Shown here piece by piece: positions 14,135 through 22,686 of a DNA stretch of 64,000 bases (the first letter of the stretch is position 1; each line of letters opens with the position of its first letter). Source of the stretch: a virus. The translations under genes were made by a program, and so were the position numbers. The stretch lies in the IMG/VR virus record IMGVR_UViG_3300047319_000798, positions 1 to 64,000 of that record, one strand, 5' to 3'. Under the pieces are notes generated by a model. The model was not told where the DNA came from. It did not search any database and saw nothing but the letters and a program-made list of their open reading frames with translations.

Positions 14135-15462
14135 ACCAGGTCTTCTTTGGCGATGCTGAAAAGCCTCTGCCCGATTGGCGCAAGGAGCCGGATGAGCCGG
14201 ACCCGGACGATGAGGAGCTAGGGGCCACTCCACCGGATGTGGTGGCGATGCTAGGCTTCGATCCATTGGACGTGGCCCGGGCCGATGCGACATGGGAAGA
14301 GGGCGAACACCCGCGCGACGAGGGCGGCAAGTTTACCGCTGGGGGCGCGAGTCAGGCCCCGGGTGTATCTAAGCCCAAACCGGGCAGCTTTCTCTACACA
14401 GCCAAGCCGCTGCCTGAGCATGTAGAGCATAAATACAGGGAAGAGGTTCGACAGGTTAAGGCGCTGCAGCCTGAGTTCGTGGCTAAGATGCGCCAATATC
14501 ACGAATCACTCCAGGCGTTCAAGGGGCTAAAGGCGCGGGCCAATTCCCCAGAGGGTACGTGGGAGGATTGGGAAGCGGTTCAGGCTCATAAAGACCGCCA
14601 CGGACAGATTACCCGCGATATGTACAATATGGAGCCGCCCGGTTACTTCAAGAAAGTGGCGGCGCTAAGGAAGCACGACACCGATCTGCGGGTGATCGAG
14701 AGGACAGTCAAGCCGGTCAAGGCGGAGACCTTGAAGATAGCCAAGCAGTTGGGCTTTCCGCCGGAGCAGGTCAAGGTCCAGTATGAGGATCGTTTTTTCA
14801 CTCTTGCTGGGAAACAGCGCAATTACGCCGGTTCGGCGGATGTTTCGCAGGGCGGCAAGGGCAACATTACAATGTACGCCCGACAGCTGATCCCGGGCAA
14901 GACGGTGGCAGCGGTTGCGGCCCATGAGATACAACACATCCGCTATGCCAACTTCCAGCAGAAACGGCTAGAGCAATACAAAGAGGTTGTGCGCGAAGCC
15001 AGTCAACATGGGCCGATGGGTGATACCAACCCGATAATGGATTGGACCGGGGTGCTCAAGCCGCCCTATGATACAAAATACCCGGAATGGGCTGCCTGGG
15101 CCGCACAGAAGCAAGAATGGAAGAACGCCAAGGTGCCCGATGCGTTTAAGGGTGACAAGTTGTTGGCCGCGTCAGACGGGGTAACACCATACAGCGAGGA
15201 ATGGTGGGACAATTACCATAAGAACCCATCGTCCTCCACGTTTGAGTCAGCGGTCCATGAGACTTTAGCCGAGATGATGGCGCAGGAGTACAAGACCGGG
15301 TTTTTACCCAGCCACTATTGGTCGGGGCCGTTACCACGCCATAACCAGTCGCCTGAGTATCCAGAGGGCTTCGCCACCCACGAGGGGATTGAGGCGGTGG
15401 AAGAAGAGGGTACAAAAGCGTGGCGTAAGCTGTATGCAACCGTGAATGCGGCAGCCAAATGA
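14131..15462 (+). CDS. HExxH zinc metallopeptidase, probable internal virion protein
   Basis: This 443-aa protein has an acidic N-terminus, then WEEGEHPRDEGGKFTAGG (residues 55-72), nearly the same tag as in the preceding gene. A helical middle follows, then HEIQH at 265-269 preceded by VAA, and HETLAE around Glu377 as a possible third ligand, the arrangement of gluzincin-type peptidases. The target is unknown; if injected it could act on host proteins, and if retained it could cleave capsid or scaffold proteins. It starts in an ATGA overlap with the topoisomerase gene. Confidence 0.7.
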   Translation: MNQVFFGDAEKPLPDWRKEPDEPDPDDEELGATPPDVVAMLGFDPLDVARADATWEEGEHPRDEGGKFTAGGASQAPGVSKPKPGSFLYTAKPLPEHVEHKYREEVRQVKALQPEFVAKMRQYHESLQAFKGLKARANSPEGTWEDWEAVQAHKDRHGQITRDMYNMEPPGYFKKVAALRKHDTDLRVIERTVKPVKAETLKIAKQLGFPPEQVKVQYEDRFFTLAGKQRNYAGSADVSQGGKGNITMYARQLIPGKTVAAVAAHEIQHIRYANFQQKRLEQYKEVVREASQHGPMGDTNPIMDWTGVLKPPYDTKYPEWAAWAAQKQEWKNAKVPDAFKGDKLLAASDGVTPYSEEWWDNYHKNPSSSTFESAVHETLAEMMAQEYKTGFLPSHYWSGPLPRHNQSPEYPEGFATHEGIEAVEEEGTKAWRKLYATVNAAAK

Positions 15463-15668
15463 TAGAGCGCACGATCATTGATGGGCGCGTGGCCAGTGTA
15501 GCCTATCTGACCGATGACTTTCAACCGGCGGGTATTGAGACCGCTACCTTGCTTAAGATCATCTTTGATGATGGAATGGTTGCCTTTGCGCGGAACAGTG
15601 ATGCCGATCTGTCTGAGGCTGAGATGGATGAGCTCCTGGAAAGCCTGGGGCTGACGGATGAAGATTGA
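15459..15668 (+). CDS. Small acidic hypothetical protein
   Basis: A 69-aa acidic protein with a beta-rich N-terminal half and a helical acidic C-terminus (DADLSEAEMDELLESLGL). It overlaps its neighbours on both sides, so it is a real coupled gene between the metallopeptidase and the prohead protease. No family recognised. Confidence 0.6.
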   Translation: MIERTIIDGRVASVAYLTDDFQPAGIETATLLKIIFDDGMVAFARNSDADLSEAEMDELLESLGLTDED

Positions 15669-16374
15669 CCTGCTTCCCGGGGTGGAGGTTGCGTTACGCC
15701 GTCTGTCGATGACCGAGATGGACGTGGCGGAGGCGATACGGGATGGCGAGCTTGCCTCTCCGCAGCAGTTTGAGAACGCGACACTCGTAGACATGCGGAT
15801 CAGCGGGACTGGCATCTCGTATCGCCCTAAGCTCAAGGAGTGGGTGTACAGGCGACCGGAGATTTATCTGACTGATACATTCTTGAGACGGTGTCAGGGC
15901 ATTCCAGTCATCTATGAGCACCCTGATAACACGGTGCTGGATTCAAAGTCCTTTACCAAGCGCATCGTGGGCGTGATGCAGCTGCCCTACATAAAGGGCG
16001 AGGATGTCTGGGGCATTGCCCGGGTTTACGACAAGGAAACTGTTAACGAACTGACTAGCGAACCGCTATCCACGTCACCCAGTGTTGTATTCCGCGACCC
16101 GACAGTTAACTATGAGGTCGAATTGGATAGTGGGGAGACGCTGTTAGTGGAGGGTAATCCCAGCTACCTTGATCATCTGGCGATCTGTGCTAATGGGGTC
16201 TGGGATAAGGGCGGCGACCCCACAGGGGTTCGTGTAGACAGCGTTGATCCGCGCATGCTAGCGATTGCGGACAGCATCGACAATTTGGAGCGACGGTTAA
16301 CCCGTCATCTGATAACCCGGGCCGTTGGGCGTCTGGAACGGCGTATCGAGCAAGTGGAGGCCAACTATGGCTGA
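15658..16374 (+). CDS. DUF2213-like putative prohead maturation protease
   Basis: The 238-aa protein follows the DUF2213 pattern: an N-terminal RPEIYL segment, GIPVIYEHP (about residue 81), a VGVM-type strand, LSTSPSVVF (about 137-145) with the candidate nucleophile Ser, and SYLDHLAI with the candidate His. Proteins of this family lie between portal/MuF and scaffold/major capsid genes and are thought to be herpes-type serine proteases that mature the procapsid. The neighbours here (scaffold-like, decoration, major capsid) match exactly. Confidence 0.75.
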   Translation: MKIDLLPGVEVALRRLSMTEMDVAEAIRDGELASPQQFENATLVDMRISGTGISYRPKLKEWVYRRPEIYLTDTFLRRCQGIPVIYEHPDNTVLDSKSFTKRIVGVMQLPYIKGEDVWGIARVYDKETVNELTSEPLSTSPSVVFRDPTVNYEVELDSGETLLVEGNPSYLDHLAICANGVWDKGGDPTGVRVDSVDPRMLAIADSIDNLERRLTRHLITRAVGRLERRIEQVEANYG

Positions 16375-17257
16375 TCGTAAGGATGAAGGCGGTGGTGGCG
16401 AGCCCATCGATAAGGTGCTGTCGAAGCTCGACGCGCTAGGCACGCGCATGGATGCCTTGGAAACGGGTACAGGCCACAAGAACCCGCTCAAGGGTGACGC
16501 GGCTGAGGAAGACAAGGACAAGGAAGAGAAGGGCGACGAATTTCCGCCCAAGGACAAGGAAGAGAAGGACGACAAGAAGGGCGACGCCAAGAAGGACGAG
16601 GGCGAGCAGGAAGAGGGCAAGAAGCCCCCACCGGTTGCGGCCGACAAGAAGGGCGACGCGGGGTCCGCGCCTCCGGCGGCAGCCACCGTCGCGCCCGACA
16701 AGAAGGGCGATGCTGAAGAGGACAAGAAGGAGGACGAGCGGCGTGACGCCGCTATCGCGGACGCCGCCAGCCGCAACACCAAGCTGGAGCGTCAGCTGGA
16801 GGCCCAGGCCAAGGAAATTGTGCGCCTCACGGCTATGATGAAGCCGCGCAGCGATGATGAGCACGCCGCGTTCGCTGAGGCTCAGGCCAAGGCGGATAGC
16901 GTGTTTATGGGCTTCGGCAAGGCTGCGCCGCGCCCGCTGGAGGGGGAGGCGCTGATCAATTATCGTAAGCGCTTGGCCACTCTCCTCAAGCCCCATTCAG
17001 CAATCTGGAAGTCGGTCAAGTTCAGCCAGCTTCCGGAGGAGGCGTTCTCCATTGCTGAAGCTCAGGTCTATTCGGATGCGGCGGTAGCAGCCGCGTCCCC
17101 GACCGATCTGGGCGACGGGGAGCTGCGCGAGGTTAGCCGCACCGACCCGCGTACCGGCCAGAAAACCAATGTGTTCTATGGTCGTGACAGCTTCGTCAAG
17201 AGCATGGGACGCCCTGCGCGCCGGGTGGCCAGCTTCCGCACCCAGTTCCCCAACTAA
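16367..17257 (+). CDS. Scaffold-like low-complexity head protein
   Basis: ATG 16367 has GGAGG six bases upstream. The 296-aa product is dominated by Lys/Asp/Glu/Gly repeats (about residues 35-130, KEEKGDE- and DKKGDA-type units), then a coiled coil (NTKLERQLEAQAKEIVRL), and a folded C-terminal third. Its place between maturation protease and capsid genes and its charged coiled-coil nature fit a scaffolding protein. The repeats are low-complexity DNA and may vary in length between strains. Confidence 0.65.
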   Translation: MADRKDEGGGGEPIDKVLSKLDALGTRMDALETGTGHKNPLKGDAAEEDKDKEEKGDEFPPKDKEEKDDKKGDAKKDEGEQEEGKKPPPVAADKKGDAGSAPPAAATVAPDKKGDAEEDKKEDERRDAAIADAASRNTKLERQLEAQAKEIVRLTAMMKPRSDDEHAAFAEAQAKADSVFMGFGKAAPRPLEGEALINYRKRLATLLKPHSAIWKSVKFSQLPEEAFSIAEAQVYSDAAVAAASPTDLGDGELREVSRTDPRTGQKTNVFYGRDSFVKSMGRPARRVASFRTQFPN

Positions 17258-17269
17258 AGGGGGAACTGG
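17242..17269 (+). promoter_or_regulatory. Intergenic hairpin between scaffold and decoration genes
   Basis: CCAGTTCCCC (17242-17251) pairs perfectly with GGGGAACTGG (17260-17269). The left arm is the last codons of the scaffold-like gene. No T-run follows, so it is more likely an attenuator, RNA processing site or 3'-end stabiliser setting different levels of scaffold and capsid mRNA. Confidence 0.6.
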
Positions 17270-17293
17270 CCCTCTAATACAGGAACCAATCTC

Positions 17294-17923
17294 ATGGCAT
17301 TTCAGTTCAACCCCTATGTCCAGACCAGTGCGGCTGGAATGTTCAACATTGAATCCGATGGATTCGTTGTTGGCACCGCTATGCCTGACCCGTCTTCCCG
17401 CAACTGGTTGGCGGGCGGCTGGTTGGCGGCCACTGAGACGCTACCGATGTTTGGCGGTATCGCGATCAGTGAAAACGTTCCGCAGGAGCGTCCTCCGGTC
17501 AGCCGGATGGATACGGCTCTCGGCGGGGCCATCATCCGCGCTACCGTCAACACGGCCACTAACGCTGCGGGTAGCATCACAGGCTTTAGCGTGTTCGACC
17601 AGAATTATGCCATGGTCAATACGCCCCAAAGCCCGTGCCCCAGTGTCCAAGCCGGGGGCCTGGTCAACTTCTACCGTCTGGGCTCACAGGCCCGGGTGGC
17701 GCTGGCAATCGACCCGACGTTGATCTCTTTGGAGGGCGGTATCATTACGGCTCAGGTGAGCTGGGATGTTACTAACCAGAAGATCATCGCCTTCGCCACC
17801 AATGCTCTGCCGGTCAAAATCCTTGCGATCAAGGCCAGTAACTGCATGGTCCCGGTCTACACGTCTGGTACTGGACAAGTGACCTGGAATTACAACGGAG
17901 CAGCGGCGCTCTGCTTGCTGTGA
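17294..17923 (+). CDS. Putative head decoration/stabilisation protein
   Basis: A 209-aa beta-rich protein with few charged residues, just before the major capsid gene: the usual place for a decoration or cement protein. Regular Gly/Ala/Thr-rich strands such as GGAIIRATVNTATNAAGS and LGSQARVALAIDP suggest a trimeric beta structure (inferred). It follows the hairpin at 17242 and has AGGA before its ATG. Confidence 0.65.
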   Translation: MAFQFNPYVQTSAAGMFNIESDGFVVGTAMPDPSSRNWLAGGWLAATETLPMFGGIAISENVPQERPPVSRMDTALGGAIIRATVNTATNAAGSITGFSVFDQNYAMVNTPQSPCPSVQAGGLVNFYRLGSQARVALAIDPTLISLEGGIITAQVSWDVTNQKIIAFATNALPVKILAIKASNCMVPVYTSGTGQVTWNYNGAAALCLL

Positions 17924-17972
17924 TTTGAAACTAGGCCGGGGCCAACTCTGGCCTGAGTCAGGAGTGTGATAG

Positions 17973-18995
17973 ATGGCTACGATTTCCCCGTCCTTTGCTC
18001 AGGTGCATCCGTCATACACGATGCCTGAGACACTGATGCCTTATACACAGGCGTCAGGCGCGTTCGAGTTGCTGGCAGACGGTGGACCTATGGTCCGGCT
18101 GGCTGATGGCGATTTGTATGCTTACATCAAGCGCATCGACGTTCGCACCCGTATGGCTGCGGGCCAGAGCGCCTATAACCAATTGCCCGGGGTGTCGTTC
18201 GCCCTTGGCCAGATCAGTGCGCCGTCTTATCTCTTGCGGGTGCGCGCCGAGTATGACCACCACGACACGGCGGCCATGGCTCGTTGGGGTATCTCGATTG
18301 TTGAGGCCCACCGCCTTGGTATGCGTCAGGCTGCGTTCCAGATCATGCGTAACGGGTTGTTGTATGGCTTCAACCCAACCAATGGTGAAGGCTTGCTCAA
18401 CGCAGCCGGGGCGACGTCCATCCCGCTGCCCCCTGACAGCGCCAGCAACGCGACCGTGGTCACTTACGACAATGGTCAAATGGCGTTCTTCATCATCGCC
18501 CAGATCAGTGCGATCAAGACCCGGACTAACCAGCTGGGGATTGGCCACAAGTTCGTGATCGTGGGGCCGCAGCGTACACTGGGCGCGTTCGAGTACCAAA
18601 ACATCGTCCAGCTGACCAGCTATCAGCGCCCGGGCGCGGGTTCGACTAGCACCGCCGGTCTCATCAAGGATGTTCTGGAAATGAACGATGATGAGATTTA
18701 CTGGGGCTATGACGACACGCTCATTGGTAAGGGCGCGGGCGGTAACGATGCGGTGATCATCGTCATGCCCGAGGTGGAACAGCCCAAGGGCCAGAGGATC
18801 AACACCAACGAGTTCGCCAAGTTGACGCCCTCGATGGAGGCTTGCACGCTGATGCTCTGCGATATGGCGGCACCCAAGGAAATCCCGGTTCCGCTGGCGG
18901 GCGGCGCCATCGACGTTCTTGCTGAGATGCGTACGACTTCCGGCTGGGGTGTTCGCCCGGAGGCCATTACCGTCATCAGCATGCAGTACTCTTAA
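17973..18995 (+). CDS. Major capsid protein (DUF2184-like)
   Basis: The 340-aa protein follows scaffold and decoration genes and is followed by the strongest terminator of the head block, as expected for the most expressed gene. Features such as YIKRIDVRTRMAAGQSAYNQ, a long helix with EAHRLGMRQAAFQIMRNGLLYG, and the C-terminal MRTTSGWGVRPEAI resemble DUF2184-type HK97-fold capsid proteins. GGAG precedes the ATG. It forms the icosahedral shell. Confidence 0.8.
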   Translation: MATISPSFAQVHPSYTMPETLMPYTQASGAFELLADGGPMVRLADGDLYAYIKRIDVRTRMAAGQSAYNQLPGVSFALGQISAPSYLLRVRAEYDHHDTAAMARWGISIVEAHRLGMRQAAFQIMRNGLLYGFNPTNGEGLLNAAGATSIPLPPDSASNATVVTYDNGQMAFFIIAQISAIKTRTNQLGIGHKFVIVGPQRTLGAFEYQNIVQLTSYQRPGAGSTSTAGLIKDVLEMNDDEIYWGYDDTLIGKGAGGNDAVIIVMPEVEQPKGQRINTNEFAKLTPSMEACTLMLCDMAAPKEIPVPLAGGAIDVLAEMRTTSGWGVRPEAITVISMQYS

Positions 18996-19035
18996 GGGGC
19001 CGCGATCCCCACCATTGTGGTGCCTTTGAGAGGCA

Positions 19036-19074
19036 CCCGCTGCCCTGTCGCGGAGGGCGGCGGGTTCGCTTTTT
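19036..19074 (+). terminator. Rho-independent terminator after major capsid gene
   Basis: CCCGCTGCCCT (19036-19046) pairs with AGGGCGGCGGG (19054-19064), one G-U pair, followed by TTCGCTTTTT. It probably stops most capsid mRNA while letting some polymerase continue to the tail genes. Confidence 0.85.
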
Positions 19075-19092
19075 ATCCCCGGGAGGGAGAGT

Positions 19093-19650
19093 GTGACTCA
19101 TCTGTATGTAGCTAATGTAACTAAGCAGATTGTTCAATTTGCCTATCGCGTGCCAGAGCGACAGGGCGTGGTTATCCAGCCGATACCGATTGGGGGCCAG
19201 GTTAGAATTACCCCGTTGGGCGGCAAGGATGATCTGTCGACCCCTGAAATTGACGCAATCATCGACCAGCACCGCAAATACGGTCTGGTTCCTGTGGAGG
19301 AGGTTGACAACAGCAAGAACCCGTTCCACGGCATGTTCTACTCAGTGGGCAAGCCAATCTCAGTTGAGCGCCTTCATAAGGCGATGAAGCGCACTGAAGA
19401 GGCGCTGGAGGAACAGGGCAAGCAAATGCGTCAGGAGGCCGCAATCGCGGTCAACAACCAGATCGAGAATACCATTGGGGAGAACCTCAAGCGGCTGGAG
19501 ATGAGTATCACGGAGGAAGAGCCGCGAGGCGGCTATCCCGAGGATCATGAGCCGTTAGGGGAGGGCGTGCGTGTAATGCGCGCGGAGGACACCGGAGGCA
19601 CAACGCTGCCGTTTATCGGGCGCAGCGGGCGCGGGAGGCGCAATGGCTGA
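19093..19650 (+). CDS. Hypothetical head-tail region protein
   Basis: GTG 19093 has GGGAGGGAGAG upstream. The 185-aa protein has a beta-rich N-terminal domain (about residues 1-60), a segment STPEIDAIIDQHRKYGLV that may be a helix-turn motif, a central coiled coil (KAMKRTEEALEEQGKQM) and a Gly/Arg tail. It starts the connector region after the capsid terminator. Position suggests a head-completion or connector role; no family recognised. Confidence 0.6.
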   Translation: MTHLYVANVTKQIVQFAYRVPERQGVVIQPIPIGGQVRITPLGGKDDLSTPEIDAIIDQHRKYGLVPVEEVDNSKNPFHGMFYSVGKPISVERLHKAMKRTEEALEEQGKQMRQEAAIAVNNQIENTIGENLKRLEMSITEEEPRGGYPEDHEPLGEGVRVMRAEDTGGTTLPFIGRSGRGRRNG

Positions 19651-20152
19651 GGTTCTAATCCGCCCGCGCACTGGCCGCACCGCCTACGCGTGGGCCGCTG
19701 AATACCCCAACTTCCCGGACTTTCAGGCGTGGGTCCAGTACATGATGGGTGTGCCCGCGTCGGACATGCCCGACGTGCCTACGCTGGAAATGGCCTACGA
19801 TGAGTCGTTGAATCTGGCTCTCGATGATCTGGCTACCATCCCCAATCAGCCGGGTTCGCCATCCCTGTATGCTCTGGCGGTCTATAACCTGGCCGGAGCC
19901 ATTCTGGTCGATATCGTTCAGGATACACCGCCATCAACATTCTGGTCTGATCTACGAAACAAGTTCAATGTGGCGATGTTTTCGTTCAGCATCGTTACCG
20001 GCGCGGGCGATCAGGGTACATCGAAGAGTGCTATGGTGCCCCTCTTTGTTCAGGGCATGGGTCCGTTGGATATGTGGATGTACCAGACGCCGTGGGGCCG
20101 GCAGTACATGATGATTGCCGGGGCCTGGGGCGCGATCTGGGGCATCTCATGA
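19643..20152 (+). CDS. Putative head-tail connector protein
   Basis: The 169-aa protein is helical and aromatic-rich (EYPNFPDFQAWVQYMMG, ALDDLATIPN, LYALAVYNLAGAILVDI) and lies between capsid and tail genes in the adaptor position. It overlaps both neighbours. Helical connector proteins of this size line the portal exit in many phages; the assignment rests on position. Confidence 0.55.
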   Translation: MAEVLIRPRTGRTAYAWAAEYPNFPDFQAWVQYMMGVPASDMPDVPTLEMAYDESLNLALDDLATIPNQPGSPSLYALAVYNLAGAILVDIVQDTPPSTFWSDLRNKFNVAMFSFSIVTGAGDQGTSKSAMVPLFVQGMGPLDMWMYQTPWGRQYMMIAGAWGAIWGIS

Positions 20153-20625
20153 TTCTGGTTCTGGGCGTTCACGATATGGCCTATGCAGCCCAGTTTCATA
20201 CCAGTGCTGGTAAGCCTAAGCGTGGCGTGTCGAAAGCCCAAGCCGCTTATGGTAAGGGCCAGACCACGGGTGATGTTGCCCAGATACTAGAGGCGCGCTA
20301 TCATATTATGCGCACGTTTGTGGATATGAATAAGGACGATATCGTCCAGGCTGTTGAGTCCTCGATGCTGGGGGCCGTGGTCAATATCGTCAACGGACAG
20401 CCCGGGCCAATTAACCCGGGCGCACAGGCCCTGTCGGATATCGAGAACAAGTTCAAGGAAAGCCTGTCTCAGCGGGCCTACGATGGTTTGAAGGGGGTAC
20501 CAACCCAGGCGGCGGAGCGCGGGGTGTCGCATCGGTTTAAGAAGCCTTACGCGCGGCGCGCGGCGCGGCCCAGCTTTATCGACACTGGTTTGTACCAGTC
20601 GTCATTTACCACGTGGATGGAATGA
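20149..20625 (+). CDS. Putative tail completion / HK97 gp10-like protein
   Basis: ATG 20149 overlaps the previous stop (ATGA), so it is preferred over the longer frame. The 158-aa product has helical segments, then a basic C-terminal part ending RPSFIDTGLYQSSFTTWME, the DTG-x-hydrophobic ending common in phage tail completion proteins. It probably joins the tail to the head. A second in-frame ATG at 20176 is possible. Confidence 0.6.
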   Translation: MILVLGVHDMAYAAQFHTSAGKPKRGVSKAQAAYGKGQTTGDVAQILEARYHIMRTFVDMNKDDIVQAVESSMLGAVVNIVNGQPGPINPGAQALSDIENKFKESLSQRAYDGLKGVPTQAAERGVSHRFKKPYARRAARPSFIDTGLYQSSFTTWME

Positions 20626-20798
20626 TCTGGTTTCTTGTCGTCATCGTTCACGCCACCAACTGTCCGGGTAAGTGCGGCGATGTTCCGGCTGTAGTCATCC
20701 AGATGCCATCCCAGGATGTCTGCGTGGCCGTTAAACAGGCCAACCCCGATGTTCCGCTTGATTGTTGGGGTAAGCCCGGACCTGGAGCACCAAAATGA
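20622..20798 (+). CDS. Very small secreted or membrane-bound Cys protein
   Basis: The 58-aa product starts at ATG 20622 in the ATGA overlap with the gene before. MIWFLVVIVHATN looks like a short signal or membrane anchor; four cysteines follow (NCPGKCGD, DVCV, LDCWG). It could form disulphides in the periplasm. First of four tiny overlapping genes. Function unknown. Confidence 0.6.
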   Translation: MIWFLVVIVHATNCPGKCGDVPAVVIQMPSQDVCVAVKQANPDVPLDCWGKPGPGAPK

Positions 20799-20968
20799 CC
20801 CTTGGTCTCGCCTTCTGGATCTTGATGCTAATCTGGCTCGTGTTCGGAGTGTTCGTCCGGGTGGGCTACGTTGGCGGTCCTTACGCACCCTGGGGCGATA
20901 TGGTGCTCTGGTTCATCTTGTTCGTCCTGCTTGGGTGGGAAGTGTTCGGAGCACCGTTACACAAATGA
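20795..20968 (+). CDS. Very small membrane protein (two transmembrane segments)
   Basis: A 57-aa product, ATG 20795 overlapping the previous stop. Two hydrophobic stretches, LAFWILMLIWLVFGVFV (about residues 5-21) and MVLWFILFVLLGWEVF (about 37-52), are joined by a Gly/Pro loop. It could be a lysis-related or superinfection-related membrane protein; no family recognised. Confidence 0.65.
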   Translation: MTLGLAFWILMLIWLVFGVFVRVGYVGGPYAPWGDMVLWFILFVLLGWEVFGAPLHK

Positions 20969-21135
20969 GCATTGGCACCCTTCTTGTCATTATCCTGATC
21001 ATCATCCTGCTGGGTGGTCTAGGGGGGCCTTATATTGGCGCACCGTACGGGTATGGTTTTGGCCATGGCGGGATTGGTGTTGTGGGTATTATTCTTATCG
21101 TACTTGTTATTCTACTGTTAACAGGAAGGCTGTGA
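20965..21135 (+). CDS. DUF3309-like small hydrophobic protein
   Basis: A 56-aa product starting at ATG 20965, overlapping the previous stop. SIGTLLVIILIIILLGGL, a GYGFGHGG centre, then GIVVGIILIVLVILLLTG-like hydrophobic C-terminus match the DUF3309 pattern of tiny bacterial membrane proteins, whose function is unknown. Its presence in a phage tail operon suggests capture from a host or a membrane role late in infection. Confidence 0.7.
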   Translation: MSIGTLLVIILIIILLGGLGGPYIGAPYGYGFGHGGIGVVGIILIVLVILLLTGRL

Positions 21136-21138
21136 TAA

Positions 21139-21264
21139 ATGGCTAAGGAACCGTGTTCACCGGTTAACAAGCCGGGTGGTCCGCAGGGGAAGCCGTCTAA
21201 GCTGCCCCAGAAGCCGCTGCCCAAGTCACCGGGCGCGAAGTCCAATCCATCGTTAAAGAAGTAA
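21139..21264 (+). CDS. Tiny Pro/Lys-rich protein
   Basis: A 41-aa frame with AAGG nine bases before ATG 21139. It consists of Pro/Lys/Gly/Ser with one Cys near the N-terminus and must be disordered and basic. Its TAA is immediately followed by the ATG of the next gene. Real by position and spacing; function unknown. Confidence 0.5.
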   Translation: MAKEPCSPVNKPGGPQGKPSKLPQKPLPKSPGAKSNPSLKK

Positions 21265-22686
21265 ATGCCCTCTGTAGCTGATGTCCTTAAGGCCAAGCCG
21301 CCGCTTGCTGCTGATCTGGCGGCAGCGGTCAAAGACCTATCGTCCAATCAGGAAATTGCGTTCGCGCTCTATCAGCTCTATATCAATCCTCTTGATGGAA
21401 TGAACTACTGGATACGGGTGCCGTCCGATCAGGGCACCGTGACCACCGCCGGTCTAAGGCTGCGGGCGGGATTAGCCAGTCAGACTAAGGCGTCGGGCGA
21501 AGCTATCCAGATTGTACCGGGGAATCAGCGCACGTCTATCATTGGCGGGCGGATTACCAATCCGCTTAGTGTCGTGGATCAGGGCATTGACTTCCCGCAC
21601 GTGGACCCGTTGTTGCCCTTTGGCGACCCTCTGATGTTCCCGGACCCGAATGCGACACCAGCGGAAAGCCTGTTTGTAGACTTCACCGGGCCGGCATCAT
21701 CCAAGTCCACCGCCACAACAGTTGAGCTGTTGCCCGGGGAGGAAATTGAGGTTCCGGCTGGAACCCCGGCTTGGGCGAACGCCCTAACCGGCGGCCATAA
21801 GTTCACTGTGGTGCTGTACGAGACGGCGGCACAGGTGAGCTTGCCCACGGACGTAAAGGTCATGGGGTCGTTCCATTACGACAGTATGACCGAGCAGCGG
21901 GCTGATGCGACGATTGACTCTAACACGGTCGTGTTTACGTCGCTCAGTGAAATTCAGCCGTTCAATGAGGTGGGGCCGGATTTCCTCTACATCGCCAGCT
22001 ATCGCAATATCCGGTTTGCCTTTGTCTCGCGCGGCTATCTCTATGAACAGGCAGACCTGTACCATTACGTGGGCAAGGCGATCTACAGCATTACAGCAAC
22101 GCAAGTTGTCGATGACATAAATACATTCGACCCGGAAGTGTTTAATAGCAACTCAATTCCGATCTGGATGTACATGAACTACTACGTACCGCCGTATCCT
22201 GGCGGTCTGGTTTGCCCGTTTGAACTCTTTCCGGCGTTCCTGGTCGATGACAATAAGCCCACCCCATTTGGTTCAGTTCATGTAGAGCGGACAGAGGCAC
22301 TTCAACCGGTTCCTCTATTGGGGCGACGCATGGAGGCGGATCAGCTGTGCCGCGACCGCGTGATCATTCACATATACGGCGCTAGCAATCGGCTGGCTTC
22401 GGATTTCCGGGAGTTTGTCGAGCAATACTCACGGGACTGGAGTAAAATCGGGATTGCGACCGCCGGGGCGCTCACAGATTTGAACCAAGTTCAATCTGAG
22501 CTTCAGGTCATCGCCCAGCGCAAGTCGATCACCTTCGAAGTCAACTATCTCCAGTCAGTTAGCCGCGATCTGGCGAGGCAGTATATCATCAAGGCTAAGT
22601 GCCAATTTTACCCGGCGCTACCCGCGCTGGGCTATGGAGTGGACCCCTATGCCTCAAACGACATATATGCCGCTGTTTCTGGCTAG
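21265..22686 (+). CDS. Large tail-region protein with shared beta-domain
   Basis: A 473-aa protein between connector and sheath genes. Residues 95-195 hold a domain also found at 34706 and 37652: TNPLSVVDQGI, then ESLFVDF, VELLPGEEIEVPAG and GGHKFTVVLYE. The rest alternates beta strands and helices, with a late block (RVIIHIYGASNRLASDFREF, TFEVNYLQSVSRDLARQYI). It may be a tail terminator or neck protein carrying the shared module. No family recognised. Confidence 0.6.
   Translation: MPSVADVLKAKPPLAADLAAAVKDLSSNQEIAFALYQLYINPLDGMNYWIRVPSDQGTVTTAGLRLRAGLASQTKASGEAIQIVPGNQRTSIIGGRITNPLSVVDQGIDFPHVDPLLPFGDPLMFPDPNATPAESLFVDFTGPASSKSTATTVELLPGEEIEVPAGTPAWANALTGGHKFTVVLYETAAQVSLPTDVKVMGSFHYDSMTEQRADATIDSNTVVFTSLSEIQPFNEVGPDFLYIASYRNIRFAFVSRGYLYEQADLYHYVGKAIYSITATQVVDDINTFDPEVFNSNSIPIWMYMNYYVPPYPGGLVCPFELFPAFLVDDNKPTPFGSVHVERTEALQPVPLLGRRMEADQLCRDRVIIHIYGASNRLASDFREFVEQYSRDWSKIGIATAGALTDLNQVQSELQVIAQRKSITFEVNYLQSVSRDLARQYIIKAKCQFYPALPALGYGVDPYASNDIYAAVSG

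Noticed and set aside
16452-16838. Long Arg-rich frames antisense or shifted within the scaffold-like gene
   Set aside because: They are shadows of Lys/Asp/Glu repeats in GC-rich DNA and lack start signals.
22385-22400. AATCGG inside the gene at 21265 as a further leader hairpin
   Set aside because: The flanking bases do not pair beyond chance and no promoter precedes it.
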